NCBI RefSeq assembly: GCF_004362525.1
Contig: NZ_SNXS01000009.1
Span: 62,001 to 126,000 of the forward strand
Source: Roseateles toxinivorans
GTDB taxonomy: Bacteria; Pseudomonadota; Gammaproteobacteria; Burkholderiales; Burkholderiaceae_C
Reading direction: 5' to 3'
Length of the DNA: 64,000 bases
Below, piece after piece: positions 53,447 to 64,000 of the stretch. The notes under the pieces were generated by a model that saw nothing but the letters and a program-made list of their open reading frames with translations, had not been told where the DNA came from and did no database searches. Position numbers and translations under genes: made by a program. Within the stretch, counting starts at the first letter, position 1, and every line of letters begins with the position of its first letter.

Positions 53447-53526
53447 CGTAGGCCGGGAAACTGGGTTGGGCATTGTCGCCAGTGAGCCGGCGTTGCGCAG
53501 GCTGGCGGCCTAACTCCTTGATGTCG

Positions 53527-54150
53527 TCAAGGTATGCCGTTGCGGCCGTGGGCCAGAAAGCCCGGGCGCTGGCTGAGCCGTTCGTAGTAGGCGTGCACGG
53601 CCCGCAGGTCGGGATGTTCCATCGCTGTGGCCATCCAGCGGTGGGTGGACAGGCCCAGCACCACGTCGGCCAGGCTGAACTGCGTGCCCGCCGCAAAGGC
53701 GCCGGTGCGCTGCAACTGCTCGTCGAGGATGGTCATGTGGCGGTGCCAGTTGGCGATGCCGGTGGCCAGCGCCTGCGTGTCCTGATGCGCCGGGCTTTGT
53801 CGCACCAGCGACATGAAGGCATAGCGCCAGGCGTTGTTCAGCTCGGTCGCCTGCCAGTCCATCCATTGCTCGATCCGAGCGCGGCCAGCGGCGTCTTCGG
53901 GCAGCAGCGTGCCTGGTGCGTAGCGCGCGGCCAGATAGCGGCAGATGGTGTTCGACTCCCATAGCACGAGGTCACCGTCCAGCAGCACCGGCACCATCGC
54001 ATTCGGGTTCAGCGCACGGAACTCCGGCGTTTCGGTCGACCTGAAGCCGGAGCCGTACTCTTCAAGCTCGTAGGCCAGACCCAGTTCGGCGCAGGTCCAC
54101 AGAACCTTGCGCACATTGATCGACGAAGCCTTGCCCAGTATCTTCAGCAT
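53527..54150 (-). CDS. Glutathione S-transferase family protein
   Basis: The 207-residue protein has a thioredoxin-fold N-terminal domain (1-80) with LKILGKASSINVRKVLWTCAELGLAYELEE, where Ser/Asn replace a catalytic Tyr as in beta/theta-type enzymes. NPNAMVPVLLDGDLVLWESNTICRYLAARY is the glutathione site with the Val-Pro and Glu-Ser motifs. The helical C-terminal domain follows (about 90-200; FSLADVVLGLSTHRW). It is soluble and the substrate is unknown. Its start overlaps the end of the upstream PhzF-like gene by seven bases, suggesting joint expression. Confidence 0.92.
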   Translation of the reverse strand: MLKILGKASSINVRKVLWTCAELGLAYELEEYGSGFRSTETPEFRALNPNAMVPVLLDGDLVLWESNTICRYLAARYAPGTLLPEDAAGRARIEQWMDWQATELNNAWRYAFMSLVRQSPAHQDTQALATGIANWHRHMTILDEQLQRTGAFAAGTQFSLADVVLGLSTHRWMATAMEHPDLRAVHAYYERLSQRPGFLAHGRNGIP

Positions 54151-55001
54151 GACCGGACCTCCATCAGCCGGGCTTGTCCGCTGACGCGTATGCTCGCGCC
54201 GGCCTCGGGGCCGATGTCGGCCGCCAGCAGGGAGCGCATACCCATGTCTTCGCCCTGGACGATGTCGATATGGCCGCCATGGGGCCAGGCTACGCTGCGC
54301 AGATGGCCGGCGAGCGCGGCTGCAGCTGCGCCGGTGGCCGGGTCTTCGAGCACGCCGCCGATGGCGAAGGCATTGCGCACATGGAAGTGCTGTGGGGATT
54401 CTGCCCAGGCCAGCATGATCGTTGTCCAGCCTTGTGCCTTCATCAGCGTGCGGCCTTGCTCCAAGTCGTAGCCCATGCGGGCCAGCTGGTCGCGCTGTTT
54501 CAGCACCAGCAGCAGATGGTCCACGCCGCCATGCATCACGGCGGGCGGCAGGGCCCCGTCCAGATCGCCTGCACTCAGGCCGAACAGCAGCAAGGCCTGC
54601 CGGACCTCGGCATCGGTCGCGGGCCGGCTGCGCGTCGGTGGCGATTGCAGGCTGGCGCGCATCGGGTTACCGGCCTGGCCTTCCACGCTGATGCGCGCCT
54701 GGTTCAGCTGCAGCTCGAACACGCCATCGCCCTCGCGCAGGGCCAGCGCCGCACCGAGGGCGATCGTGGCATGGCCGCAAAACGGCACCTCGGCCGCTGG
54801 CGCGAAGTAGCGTACCCGCCAGCCTGGCTCGGCCGGGGCGGCAAAAACGGTTTCCGAGTAGCCGAGCTCGGCGGCGATACGCTGCATCAGCGAGGCCTCG
54901 GGCAGTTGCTCCGTAATCACCACGCCGGCCGGGTTGCCGCCGCTGGCGCCGTCGGAGAAGGCGGCGATGTGCAAGACCGCCAAGCCTGCATGCTGCGTCA
55001 T
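54144..55001 (-). CDS. PhzF-family isomerase/epimerase-like protein
   Basis: The 285-residue protein has the diaminopimelate-epimerase-like PhzF fold in two halves: AFSDGASGGNPAGVVITEQLPE and ELGYSETVFAAPAEPGWRVRYFAPAAEVPFCGHATIALGAAL (with the catalytic Glu in SETVF), then EDPATGAAAAALAGHL in the second half. ATG 55001 has GGAGG upstream and fits family length better than the extended frame. Enzymatic roles in this family vary (phenazine synthesis, other isomerisations); nothing here indicates phenazine production. Confidence 0.92.
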   Translation of the reverse strand: MTQHAGLAVLHIAAFSDGASGGNPAGVVITEQLPEASLMQRIAAELGYSETVFAAPAEPGWRVRYFAPAAEVPFCGHATIALGAALALREGDGVFELQLNQARISVEGQAGNPMRASLQSPPTRSRPATDAEVRQALLLFGLSAGDLDGALPPAVMHGGVDHLLLVLKQRDQLARMGYDLEQGRTLMKAQGWTTIMLAWAESPQHFHVRNAFAIGGVLEDPATGAAAAALAGHLRSVAWPHGGHIDIVQGEDMGMRSLLAADIGPEAGASIRVSGQARLMEVRSC

Positions 55002-55146
55002 GGCCGGCCTCCGGCGCCCGGGCTGCAGGTGGTGGCCAGGCAAACGGCGGTGAACAGGGGGCAGTGTGAGAAATCCATGGCGCAAGCATAGCGGCCGACC
55101 CCATCCGGGCACCGGCACAGCCTGGGCTATTCGGCGCGATGCTGTG

Positions 55147-55899
55147 TCACTGCGCCGACTGCAACAGTGGCTGCCAGGCGCCGTGAGCCTGCAGGGCAGT
55201 CCATTCGGTACCAGGTGCCGCGCTGAAGTGCAGCTTTTCGCGGGTCAGCGGATGGACGAGGCTCAGCTCCCGCGCATGCAGCCAAAGCCGCTGCAGGCCC
55301 AGGAACTGGGCCACGGTGCGGTTCAGTGGCCCCTTGCCGTGGGTGGCGTCGCCGATGATGGGATGGGCGATGTGCTTCAGATGGCGGCGGATCTGGTGGC
55401 GCCGGCCGTTGTACGGGGCCAGCTCCAGCAGGGCGTAGCGGCTGCTGGCGAAGCGTGCATCTGTGACCAGCGGCCATTCGGCGCGGGCCAGCAGCCGCCA
55501 GTCGGTCCGGGCCTCCAGCAAGACCTGGCCCTGCGAGGGCAGCTCGGGGTCGCGGGCCAGCGGATGATCGATCCTTCCGGCCACTGCGGATGGCCAGCCA
55601 CGCACCAGGGCCTGGTAGCGCTTGTCCATCTGGCCCTGCTCGAACATCAGCGACAGCATCTGTGCCATGTCTGCGCTCAGGGCAAACAGCAGCACGCCCG
55701 AGGTGCCCTTGTCCAGCCTATGCACGGGCCAAACCGTGCGCTCGAGCTGGTCGCGCAGCATCTGCAGCGCAAAGCGCTGCTCGTGGGCGTCCAGTGCCGT
55801 GCGGTGGACCAGCAGGCCGGCGGGTTTGTCGATGGCGACCAGGTGGGCGTCGAGGTAGAGGATGGGTAGCAAGCGGCGCTTCCCCCAACAGGGGGGCAT
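55147..55899 (-). CDS. truC: TruC-like tRNA pseudouridine synthase (RluA family)
   Basis: The protein of about 250 residues has LPILYLDAHLVAIDKPAGLLVHRTALDAHEQRFALQML and VWPVHRLDKGTSGVLLFALS, the RluA family motif with the catalytic Asp in HRLDKGTSG. RYALLELAPYNGRRHQIRRHLKHIAHPIIGDATHGKG and LGLQRLWLHARELSLVHP follow. The short length without an S4 domain and the LVHR start favour TruC, which modifies U65 in tRNA. The start is uncertain: ATG 55899 is used, but the domain begins about 12 codons later. It is divergent from a small membrane protein gene. Confidence 0.85.
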   Translation of the reverse strand: MPPCWGKRRLLPILYLDAHLVAIDKPAGLLVHRTALDAHEQRFALQMLRDQLERTVWPVHRLDKGTSGVLLFALSADMAQMLSLMFEQGQMDKRYQALVRGWPSAVAGRIDHPLARDPELPSQGQVLLEARTDWRLLARAEWPLVTDARFASSRYALLELAPYNGRRHQIRRHLKHIAHPIIGDATHGKGPLNRTVAQFLGLQRLWLHARELSLVHPLTREKLHFSAAPGTEWTALQAHGAWQPLLQSAQ

Positions 55900-55957
55900 G
55901 ACAGGGCTGGGCGTGGCGGAAAGAATCCGGCTCGTCGATGAACCGGAGTTGCTGATC

Positions 55958-56341
55958 ATGCCCCAGACCTATACCGTTGGATCGCGCTCGCTGCTGGTGA
56001 GCTGCCTGTCGGCGCTGCTGATGGTGGCCGGCGTTGCCGGCCTGTGGGCAGCCGCGCTGCTGCTGATGGTCGAGCCGCCAGGGTTCACGCCCTGGCTGGC
56101 CGCGCTCGGCATGGTGCTGGCCGCGACGGCGCTGGCGGCTGGTCTGGCGCAGTGGCTGCGCCATGACTGGGGCCGGCGCCTGTGCATCGCGCTGCTGCTG
56201 CTGGTGATGGTGGCGCTGCCGGTCGGCCTGGGCCTGCTGCTGTCGCTGCGCGGCTTGCTGCTGGCAGTGCTGGTCTGCGGCGCGCTGGCCTGGGCGGCCA
56301 GGGGCCTGATGTCGCGACGGGTGCTGCAGGAATTTGCCTGA
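55958..56341 (+). CDS. Small membrane protein of unknown function
   Basis: From ATG 55958 the 127-residue protein (MPQTYTVGSRSLLVSCLSALL) shows four predicted membrane segments: around residues 8-33, 40-62, 73-92 and 96-113 (CIALLLLVMVALPVGLGLLLSL, GLLLAVLVCGALAWAARG). It ends in a short basic tail (MSRRVLQEFA). No family is recognised. Longer starts at 55862 or 55898 would overlap the divergent truC start and are less likely. Confidence 0.6.
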   Translation: MPQTYTVGSRSLLVSCLSALLMVAGVAGLWAAALLLMVEPPGFTPWLAALGMVLAATALAAGLAQWLRHDWGRRLCIALLLLVMVALPVGLGLLLSLRGLLLAVLVCGALAWAARGLMSRRVLQEFA

Positions 56342-56737
56342 TCAGGTTTGTGCATCCAGATAGAACCAGAACCCGTTCTCGCGCACGAAGCGGCTGATCT
56401 CGTGCATGCGGTGGGCCCGGCCGCCCAGCTTGCTGCGCGCGATGAACTCTACCGTGGCGTGGTCGGCGTCTTGCACTTTGTGCTGTTTCACCTCCAGCCC
56501 CAGCCATTTGAGGCCATGCTCATTGGCCTCCAGCGCCACCGGCCGGGTGCTGGCATGCCAGGTGGCCAGCAGATAGTCCTGTAGCTCCAGCACATAGGCG
56601 CTGTAGCGCGAGCGCATCAGCGCCTCGGCGTCGGGCGCGCCGTGGCCGCTGTCGGCTAAAGCGCGGTGCAGCAGGCCGCAGCAGGCCTCGTAGGGGAGCG
56701 GGCGGCCACAGGGGCAGGGGTTTGAATTGCTTGTCAT
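56342..56737 (-). CDS. YchJ-family protein with SEC-C zinc motif
   Basis: The 131-residue protein begins MTSNSNPCPCGRPLPYEACCGLLH, the SEC-C-type CxCx8CC zinc site. A UPF0225/YchJ domain follows: AEALMRSRYSAYVLELQDYLLATWHASTRP, WLGLEVKQHKVQDADHATVEFIARSKLGGRAHRMHEISRFVRENGFWFYLDA. ATG 56737 is chosen over one 14 codons upstream because the family starts just before the cysteines. Function is unknown; it is soluble and widely conserved. Its stop directly follows the end of the convergent membrane protein gene. Confidence 0.92.
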   Translation of the reverse strand: MTSNSNPCPCGRPLPYEACCGLLHRALADSGHGAPDAEALMRSRYSAYVLELQDYLLATWHASTRPVALEANEHGLKWLGLEVKQHKVQDADHATVEFIARSKLGGRAHRMHEISRFVRENGFWFYLDAQT

Positions 56738-56876
56738 GGCGCTGGATCTTGCCTGAGATGAGTCTGTTCGACTCGCCACTGGGTGTAGGTGCTTGGCGCG
56801 TCGCCTTGTTTGCGCGGCACAGGGGGCGGGAGGCCGGCCACGACGGGCTGAAGCTTGGGCCGGTCCCTTCGGCCCG

Positions 56877-57020
56877 ACCTCCAGCTTCCTTATGCCCGCC
56901 GTGGCCGGCCCCCCACCCCCTCTGCGGATGCGCTGGTGGCCCGCAACCCAAATTCGTGCACGCCGGTGCCAGCAGGGAGGAGGGCGTGCCGGACGCAGCG
57001 GGCATAAGGAAGCCGGAGTC
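56877..57020. repeat. Large imperfect inverted repeat in the gap before the helicase gene
   Basis: Arms of 33 bases at 56877-56909 and 56988-57020 match at about 27 positions; the best part is GCTTCCTTATGCCCGC against its reverse complement in the right arm. The loop is 78 bases. The surrounding 56738-57130 (393 bases) holds no supported gene. The element could be a non-autonomous repeat or an RNA hairpin in the helicase leader. Confidence 0.5.
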
Positions 57021-57130
57021 CGGTCCGTTCAGGCCCGGACAAGGCTTCAGCCCGCAGCGGCCGGCGCGTCCTCGTCCCTGCCGCTACGGTCAACCGGTGT
57101 CGCTTCCCGGCGCACCTTCTAAAATGCCCC

Positions 57131-59542
<2,412 letters not shown>

Positions 59543-59571
59543 CATCAAGAAAGCACCCGGGGAGGGTGGCC

Positions 59572-62178
59572 ATGAAGCGTTTGATCGCGTGCAGCCTGAG
59601 CGCTGTGCTGTTCTTCACCTGCAGCCTGGCTACCTCGGCCACCTTGCCGATGCGCCTGGGCGATGCCGCCCGGCCGCTAGCCTATGCGCTCGACCTGCGC
59701 GTCGATCCCGACCGCGCGCGCCACCGCGGCAAGGTCACGATCGAGCTGGAGCTGAAGGCGCCACTGCAGCGCCTGCGCCTGCATGCCAAGCAGCTGCGCA
59801 TCTCGGCGGTCAGCCTGCAGCCCGAGCAGGGCGGGGCGCTGAAGGGCCGCGCCGCCAAGGCCGATGCCGACAGCGTCTATCTGCAGTTCAGCAGGCCGGT
59901 GCCGGCCGGCCGCGCACGGTTGACCCTCGCCTTCGAGGGCCAGATCAGCGACAAGGACGTGTTCGGCCTGTTCCGTCAGCGCGAGGGTGGCCGCTGGTAT
60001 GCGTTCACGCAGCTGGAGGATGTGGGCGCCCGCCGCGCTTTCCCCTTGTTCGACGAGCCCGGCTGGAAGGTGCCTTGGACCCTCGCGCTGACCGTGCCCG
60101 ACAGCCTGCAGGCTTTCGCCAATATGCCGGTGCAGCGTGAAAGTCCGGCCGGCGCGGGCTGGAAGCGGCTGGAGTTCAAGCCCAGCCCGCCCATGCCCAG
60201 CTATCTGGTGGCCTTTGCCGTCGGGCCCTTCGATGTGCTGCAGGGCGCACCGGCCGGCGCGCTGCCGCTGCGCTACCTCACGCCCCAGGGCAAGGCCGGT
60301 GAGGCCACCTTTGCCGCGCAGGTGACACCGGCCATTGTCGAGCGCGTGCAGGCCTATTTCGGCCTGCCGCACCCGTTCGAGAAGCTCGACAGCCTGGTCA
60401 TCCCGCTGACCGACTGGTTCAGTGCGATGGAGAACGCCGGCCTGATCACCTATGCCTCGCGGATCATGCTGGCCCCGCCCGGCGAGGAGAGCCGGGTGTT
60501 GCAGCGCGACTATGTGTCCACCGCTGCCCACGAGATCGCCCACCAGTGGTTCGGCAACTACGTGACCATGGCCTGGTGGAGCGATCTCTGGCTCAACGAA
60601 TCGTTCGCTTCCTGGATGGGCGACAAGATCACCGCCGAGCTGCGGCCCGACTGGCGCTGGGAGGTGAGCGGCCAGCATGCGCGGCGATCGGCCATGCTCG
60701 GTGACCGCCTGGCCAGCGCCCGGCGTGTGCGCCAGCCCGTGGACACCCCGCAGGATCTGGGCACGGCCTTCGACGAGATCACCTACTCCAAGGGCCAGGC
60801 CGTGCTGGCCATGTTCGAGGGCTGGCTGGGTCCGGATCGCATGCAGGCCGGCGTGCGCCGCTATATGGCCCGCCATGCCTGGGGCAGCGCCAGCGGGGAT
60901 GACTTCATGGCGGCCTTGGCCGACGGGGATCAGGAGCTGGTGCGCTCGTTCTCCAGCTTCATCGACCAACCCGGCATACCGAAGCTGACAATGCGCCTGA
61001 TCTGCGAAGCGGGCGGCGCCCGGCTGCATGTCCAGCAGAGCCGCCACCGGCCATTGGGCACCGTGGGCGCTGCATCGGCGCTATGGCAAGTGCCCTTGGT
61101 GCTTCGCACGCCAGCCGGCACCACCCGCCATTGGCTGAAGACTGCCAGTGAGACCCTCGCGCTGCCCGATCGCGACTGCCCCGCCTGGCTGCAGCCCAAC
61201 CCGGGCGGCCAGGGCTATTACCGCTCCCTGCTTGCGGACGGCCTGCGCGCGCCCGAGTTGTCCGTCAATGAATGGCTGGCGCTGCTGTACGATCAGCTGG
61301 CCCTGGCGCAGAGCGGCGACGTGCCGCTGGACCAGGTGCTGGCGCTGACCGCCGAGCTTGCCGCCGACCCCCGCCGTGAGATCGTCGAGGCGGTGGCCCG
61401 TGTGCTGATCGAGCTGCGCCCGCTGCTGGCACCGGCCCAGCGGCCGGCCTATGCGCGGCTGTGGCAGCGCAGCTATGGCGCACTGGCGCATCGTCTGGGC
61501 TGGGCGGTGCAAGCCAGTGACAGCGAAGACAGCCGTCTGTTGCGCGAGCTGTTGCTGCCCCTGCTCGCCGATGCCGGCCAGGACCCGGTCCTCAGGGCGC
61601 AGGCGCGCGAACGGGTCTCGGCCTGGCTGGCGGACCCTCAGGCAGCAAGTCTTGACCCCGGCCTGCGCGGTGCACTGCTGCAGAGCGCGGCGATCGAGGG
61701 CGATGCGGTGATGTTCGATGCGATGCTCAAGCTGGCGCTGGGCACGCCGCAGCGCCAGTTGCGCGAAGACCTGCTGCAAGCACTGGCCTGGTTCGAGGCC
61801 CCGGCGCTGGCGGAGCGTGCGCGCCGGCTGCTGTTGGACCCCCGGGCTGACATACGCGAGCTGTCGCCGGAGCTGCTGAAGCGGCATTCTCGGGTGCCGG
61901 CATTGGCGCCCGCGATGCTGAGCTTCGTGAACCGGCACGACGCGGCGCTGCGCCGTCGCATGGCCAGCCAGGCGCCGGCCTATCTGCCTGAGCAACTGGG
62001 TCAGGGTTGCAGCGTGGCCGAGGCCGATGCGCTGCAACACCAGTTCGGTCCCAAGGCCAGGGCCTACGAGGCCGGCCCGGGCGTGCTGGCCAAGGCCACC
62101 GAGCGCTTGCGCCTGTGCGCTGCCTTTCGCGAGGCCCAGGGCGGGGCGCTGGATGCCTATCTGCAGCGCCTGCTCTGA
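59572..62178 (+). CDS. M1-family aminopeptidase, secreted
   Basis: The 868-residue protein starts MKRLIACSLSAVLFFTCSLATSA, a signal peptide. It has the M1 layout: an N-terminal beta domain (LRVDPDRARHRGKVTIELEL) and a substrate motif reading SAMENAGLITYASR, where family members have GAMEN. The zinc site is TAAHEIAHQWFGNYVTMAWWSDLWLNESFASW (HExxH-18-E, about 310-340), and an ERAP1-like C-terminal helical domain runs from about 530. It should release N-terminal residues from peptides in the periplasm. It follows uvrD by 29 bases but is functionally unrelated to it. Confidence 0.94.
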   Translation: MKRLIACSLSAVLFFTCSLATSATLPMRLGDAARPLAYALDLRVDPDRARHRGKVTIELELKAPLQRLRLHAKQLRISAVSLQPEQGGALKGRAAKADADSVYLQFSRPVPAGRARLTLAFEGQISDKDVFGLFRQREGGRWYAFTQLEDVGARRAFPLFDEPGWKVPWTLALTVPDSLQAFANMPVQRESPAGAGWKRLEFKPSPPMPSYLVAFAVGPFDVLQGAPAGALPLRYLTPQGKAGEATFAAQVTPAIVERVQAYFGLPHPFEKLDSLVIPLTDWFSAMENAGLITYASRIMLAPPGEESRVLQRDYVSTAAHEIAHQWFGNYVTMAWWSDLWLNESFASWMGDKITAELRPDWRWEVSGQHARRSAMLGDRLASARRVRQPVDTPQDLGTAFDEITYSKGQAVLAMFEGWLGPDRMQAGVRRYMARHAWGSASGDDFMAALADGDQELVRSFSSFIDQPGIPKLTMRLICEAGGARLHVQQSRHRPLGTVGAASALWQVPLVLRTPAGTTRHWLKTASETLALPDRDCPAWLQPNPGGQGYYRSLLADGLRAPELSVNEWLALLYDQLALAQSGDVPLDQVLALTAELAADPRREIVEAVARVLIELRPLLAPAQRPAYARLWQRSYGALAHRLGWAVQASDSEDSRLLRELLLPLLADAGQDPVLRAQARERVSAWLADPQAASLDPGLRGALLQSAAIEGDAVMFDAMLKLALGTPQRQLREDLLQALAWFEAPALAERARRLLLDPRADIRELSPELLKRHSRVPALAPAMLSFVNRHDAALRRRMASQAPAYLPEQLGQGCSVAEADALQHQFGPKARAYEAGPGVLAKATERLRLCAAFREAQGGALDAYLQRLL

Positions 62179-62217
62179 ACGCTTCGGGTGAACCCGTGAG
62201 CCGAACGATTCACGCCA

Positions 62218-62235
62218 CTGTCACAGATCGGTCAC
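62218..62235 (+). promoter_or_regulatory. Pho box (PhoB site) upstream of phoX
   Basis: Two direct 7-base repeats CTGTCAC and CGGTCAC are separated by four bases (AGAT), an 11-base period matching the PhoB consensus (CTGTCAT-N4-CTGTCAT) at most positions. It lies 73 bases before the PhoX start. This predicts induction in phosphate starvation. Confidence 0.65.
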
Positions 62236-62307
62236 CTTCGTTTCATCGCTGCTACGTAGCCTCTCGCGCATCCCTCAACGCGAGCTGTTGCCAGCTGTAT
62301 GCAAAAA

Positions 62308-64000
62308 ATGAACAAGCCCCACGATCTGTCCCTGAGCCTGATTGACGACGAAGACCACAACACCTCGAACAACCCCAGCTTCCAATCGGTGCTGACGGCC
62401 CGCCTGAGCCGCCGCAATGTCTTGCGCGGCTCGCTCGGCACGGCCGTCACCGGCATGCTCAGTGCGGTGTCTCTTTCGGCCTGCGGTGGCGGTGATGACC
62501 CGGCCCCGGCGCCCGCGCCCGCACCTGCACCGGCCCCAGCGCCTGCCCCGGCGCCTGCGGCCAAGCCGCTGGAGAAGCTCAACTTCGCCGCCGTGGCCAA
62601 GAGCCTGGAAGACAAGGTCGTCGTGCCGGCCGGCTACACCGCCACCGTGCTGTTCGCGCTGGGCGACCCCATCACCGCCGCAGCCACCGCGTACAAGAAT
62701 GACGGCAGCGACGGCGACTTCGAGAGCCGCGCCGGCGACCATCACGACGGCATGGAGTACTACGGTCTGTCGGCCGACGGCAAGGCCGATCTGAAGGCCT
62801 CCGACCGCGGCCTGCTGGTCATCAACCACGAGGCCACCAGCCATGCCGGCAACGAGCGCGCCTCGGCCTTTGTGCACCTGACCGGTGGCACCAACACGCT
62901 GCCGCGCCCGGCCGCCGAGGTGGACCGCGAGGTGCCGCTGCACGGCCTGTCGGTGGTCGAGGTCAAGAAGACCGGTGCCGCCTTCGGCTACGTCAAGGAC
63001 TCGGCCTTCAACCGCCGCATCACGCCGCTGACCCCGGTGCTGCTGTCCGGCGTAGCCGCCGGCTCGGGCCTGATGAAGACCAAGTACGCGGCCGACGGCA
63101 AGACCGCCCGCGGCACCCTGAACAACTGCGGCACCGGCACCACGCCCTGGGGCACGACCCTGACCGGCGAAGAGAACTGGTCGGGCTACTTCACCCGCGG
63201 CGCGGCCGACGATGCGGCGCGCGCCAATGACAAGAGCGTGACCTCGCTGAAGCGCTACGGCCGCAACCAGGGCGCGGCCAGCCGCCACGGCTGGGAAACG
63301 GGTGGTGCGGACGACAAGTACGCCCGCTGGGATATCTCGAAGAAGGGCGCCAGCGCCGATGGCGGCGACGACTACCGCAACGAGCTGAACACCTTCGGCT
63401 ATCTGGTCGAGATCGATGCCTACAACAAGGCTGCGCCGATCAAGAAGCGCACCGGCCTGGGCCGCTTCGCCCATGAGAGCGCCGCCTTCAGCAAGCTGGT
63501 CGAGGGCAAGCCGCTGGCCGTCTATATGGGTGACGATTCGCGCGGCGAGTACATCTACAAATGGGTCTCCGAGGCCAACTGGGCTGCCGCCGATGCCAGC
63601 GCCACGGACCGCATCGCCACCGGTGACAAATACCTGGACAAGGGCAAGCTCTTCGTCGCCAAGTTCAATGCCGATGGCAGCGGCGACTGGATCGAGCTGA
63701 GCATCAACAATGCCGCCATCAAGGCCGCGACCAACTACAGCTTTGCCGACCAGGCCGATGTCGTCGTCAATGCCCGCCTGGCCGCCGACGCCGTGGGTGC
63801 GACCAAGATGGACCGCCCGGAATGGTGCGCCGCCCATCCGACCACCGGCGAGGTCTACTTCACCCTGACGAACAACTCCAACCGCACGGCCGCCACCGTA
63901 GATGCTGCCAATCCGCGCTTCTATGAAGACACCAAGGGCGCGGCGACCAAGCAGTCGGGCAATGTCAACGGCCACATCATCCGCGTTGCCGAAGTGGGCG
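62308..64000 (+). CDS. phoX: PhoX-type alkaline phosphatase (DUF839), 3' end outside window
   Basis: The frame stays open to the window end, giving about 564 residues of a protein that is usually 650-700. It carries a twin-arginine signal (LSRRNVLRGSLGTAVTG, about 35), a lipoprotein-like SACGGG followed by a Pro-Ala repeat linker (about 65-85), then the PhoX domain. That domain shows PAGYTATVLFALGDPI, NHEATSHAG (metal ligand Glu), NCGTGTTPWGTTLTGEENWSGYF, LGRFAHESAA and VYMGDDSRGEYIYKWVS, all typical of calcium/iron-dependent PhoX. It is exported folded by Tat and releases phosphate from organic esters. The start could also be ATG 62299. A Pho box lies upstream. Confidence 0.93.
   Translation, partial: MNKPHDLSLSLIDDEDHNTSNNPSFQSVLTARLSRRNVLRGSLGTAVTGMLSAVSLSACGGGDDPAPAPAPAPAPAPAPAPAPAAKPLEKLNFAAVAKSLEDKVVVPAGYTATVLFALGDPITAAATAYKNDGSDGDFESRAGDHHDGMEYYGLSADGKADLKASDRGLLVINHEATSHAGNERASAFVHLTGGTNTLPRPAAEVDREVPLHGLSVVEVKKTGAAFGYVKDSAFNRRITPLTPVLLSGVAAGSGLMKTKYAADGKTARGTLNNCGTGTTPWGTTLTGEENWSGYFTRGAADDAARANDKSVTSLKRYGRNQGAASRHGWETGGADDKYARWDISKKGASADGGDDYRNELNTFGYLVEIDAYNKAAPIKKRTGLGRFAHESAAFSKLVEGKPLAVYMGDDSRGEYIYKWVSEANWAAADASATDRIATGDKYLDKGKLFVAKFNADGSGDWIELSINNAAIKAATNYSFADQADVVVNARLAADAVGATKMDRPEWCAAHPTTGEVYFTLTNNSNRTAATVDAANPRFYEDTKGAATKQSGNVNGHIIRVAEVG

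Noticed and set aside
62515-62565. Tandem DNA repeat coding Pro-Ala in phoX
   Set aside because: It encodes a simple linker after a lipoprotein-like signal region, which is common in exported proteins; not an independent repeat element.

Overview
The window reads as a GC-rich betaproteobacterial chromosome, most likely a Burkholderiales member of the Roseateles/Mitsuaria/Rubrivivax type. That placement rests on the gene order kinase-phosphatase-rph-rdgB-hemW next to a divergent yicC, on xseB-ispA-dxs-folE2, and on ahpC/ahpF. This is inference from gene content; no 16S or marker alignment was possible. The right part (about 37.7-64 kb) is ordinary core genome. The left part (1 to about 37.7 kb) is a patchwork of accessory blocks containing many broken genes, and it ends at a tyrosine integrase next to the 3' end of yicC.

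Block 1 (1-11.2 kb) is a stress/low-oxygen style island. It holds the start of a P-type cation ATPase, three universal stress proteins, two ribosome-hibernation (HPF/RaiA-like) proteins, one intact and one truncated TerC, two TerB-like proteins, two NhaR-like LysR regulators, a decayed SbtA-type bicarbonate permease and a truncated Crp/Fnr regulator. A palindrome resembling an FNR/CRP box lies before the first stress gene. Several tiny ORFs with good ribosome binding sites accompany the larger genes.

Block 2 (11.5-24.3 kb) looks like a peptide-use locus. An ECF sigma factor and FecR are divergent from an STN-containing TonB receptor. The receptor is followed by an MFS transporter, a beta-lactamase-fold serine hydrolase, an MlrC-type M81 metallopeptidase, a dgcN-dgcA pair (D-glutamate catabolism) and a prolyl oligopeptidase. 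The serine hydrolase, M81 and transporter set resembles mlrB, mlrC and mlrD of microcystin degradation. dgcN has been split by the prolyl oligopeptidase gene, and dgcA carries two in-frame stops.

Block 3 (24.6-36.3 kb) is the most interesting part. It is a TetR-controlled catabolic island with three copies of one 18-bp operator, placed before a trimethylamine/histamine dehydrogenase-like flavoprotein, a TonB receptor and an M14 carboxypeptidase. The first operon continues with an ALDH7-type semialdehyde dehydrogenase, half of an M17 aminopeptidase and a phthalate-dioxygenase-reductase-like protein. An MFS carrier, the TetR regulator and the N-terminal third of an HglS-type 2-oxoadipate dioxygenase complete it. 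ALDH7 and HglS both belong to the lysine/2-aminoadipate route, so I propose import and breakdown of an N-modified (for example N-methylated) lysine or pipecolate compound, possibly peptide-linked. This is a hypothesis.

Block 4 (37.7-64 kb) is core: yicC; a Ser/Thr kinase and PP2C phosphatase; rph, rdgB, hemW; an erythromycin-esterase-like protein; a Rieske oxygenase; xseB, ispA, dxs (isoprenoid supply); folE2; ahpC and ahpF separated by a multi-hairpin repeat; rarD, a glutathione transferase, a PhzF protein, a TruC-like pseudouridine synthase, a YchJ protein, a UvrD/Rep helicase, an M1 aminopeptidase, and a PhoX phosphatase preceded by a Pho box and cut by the window end.
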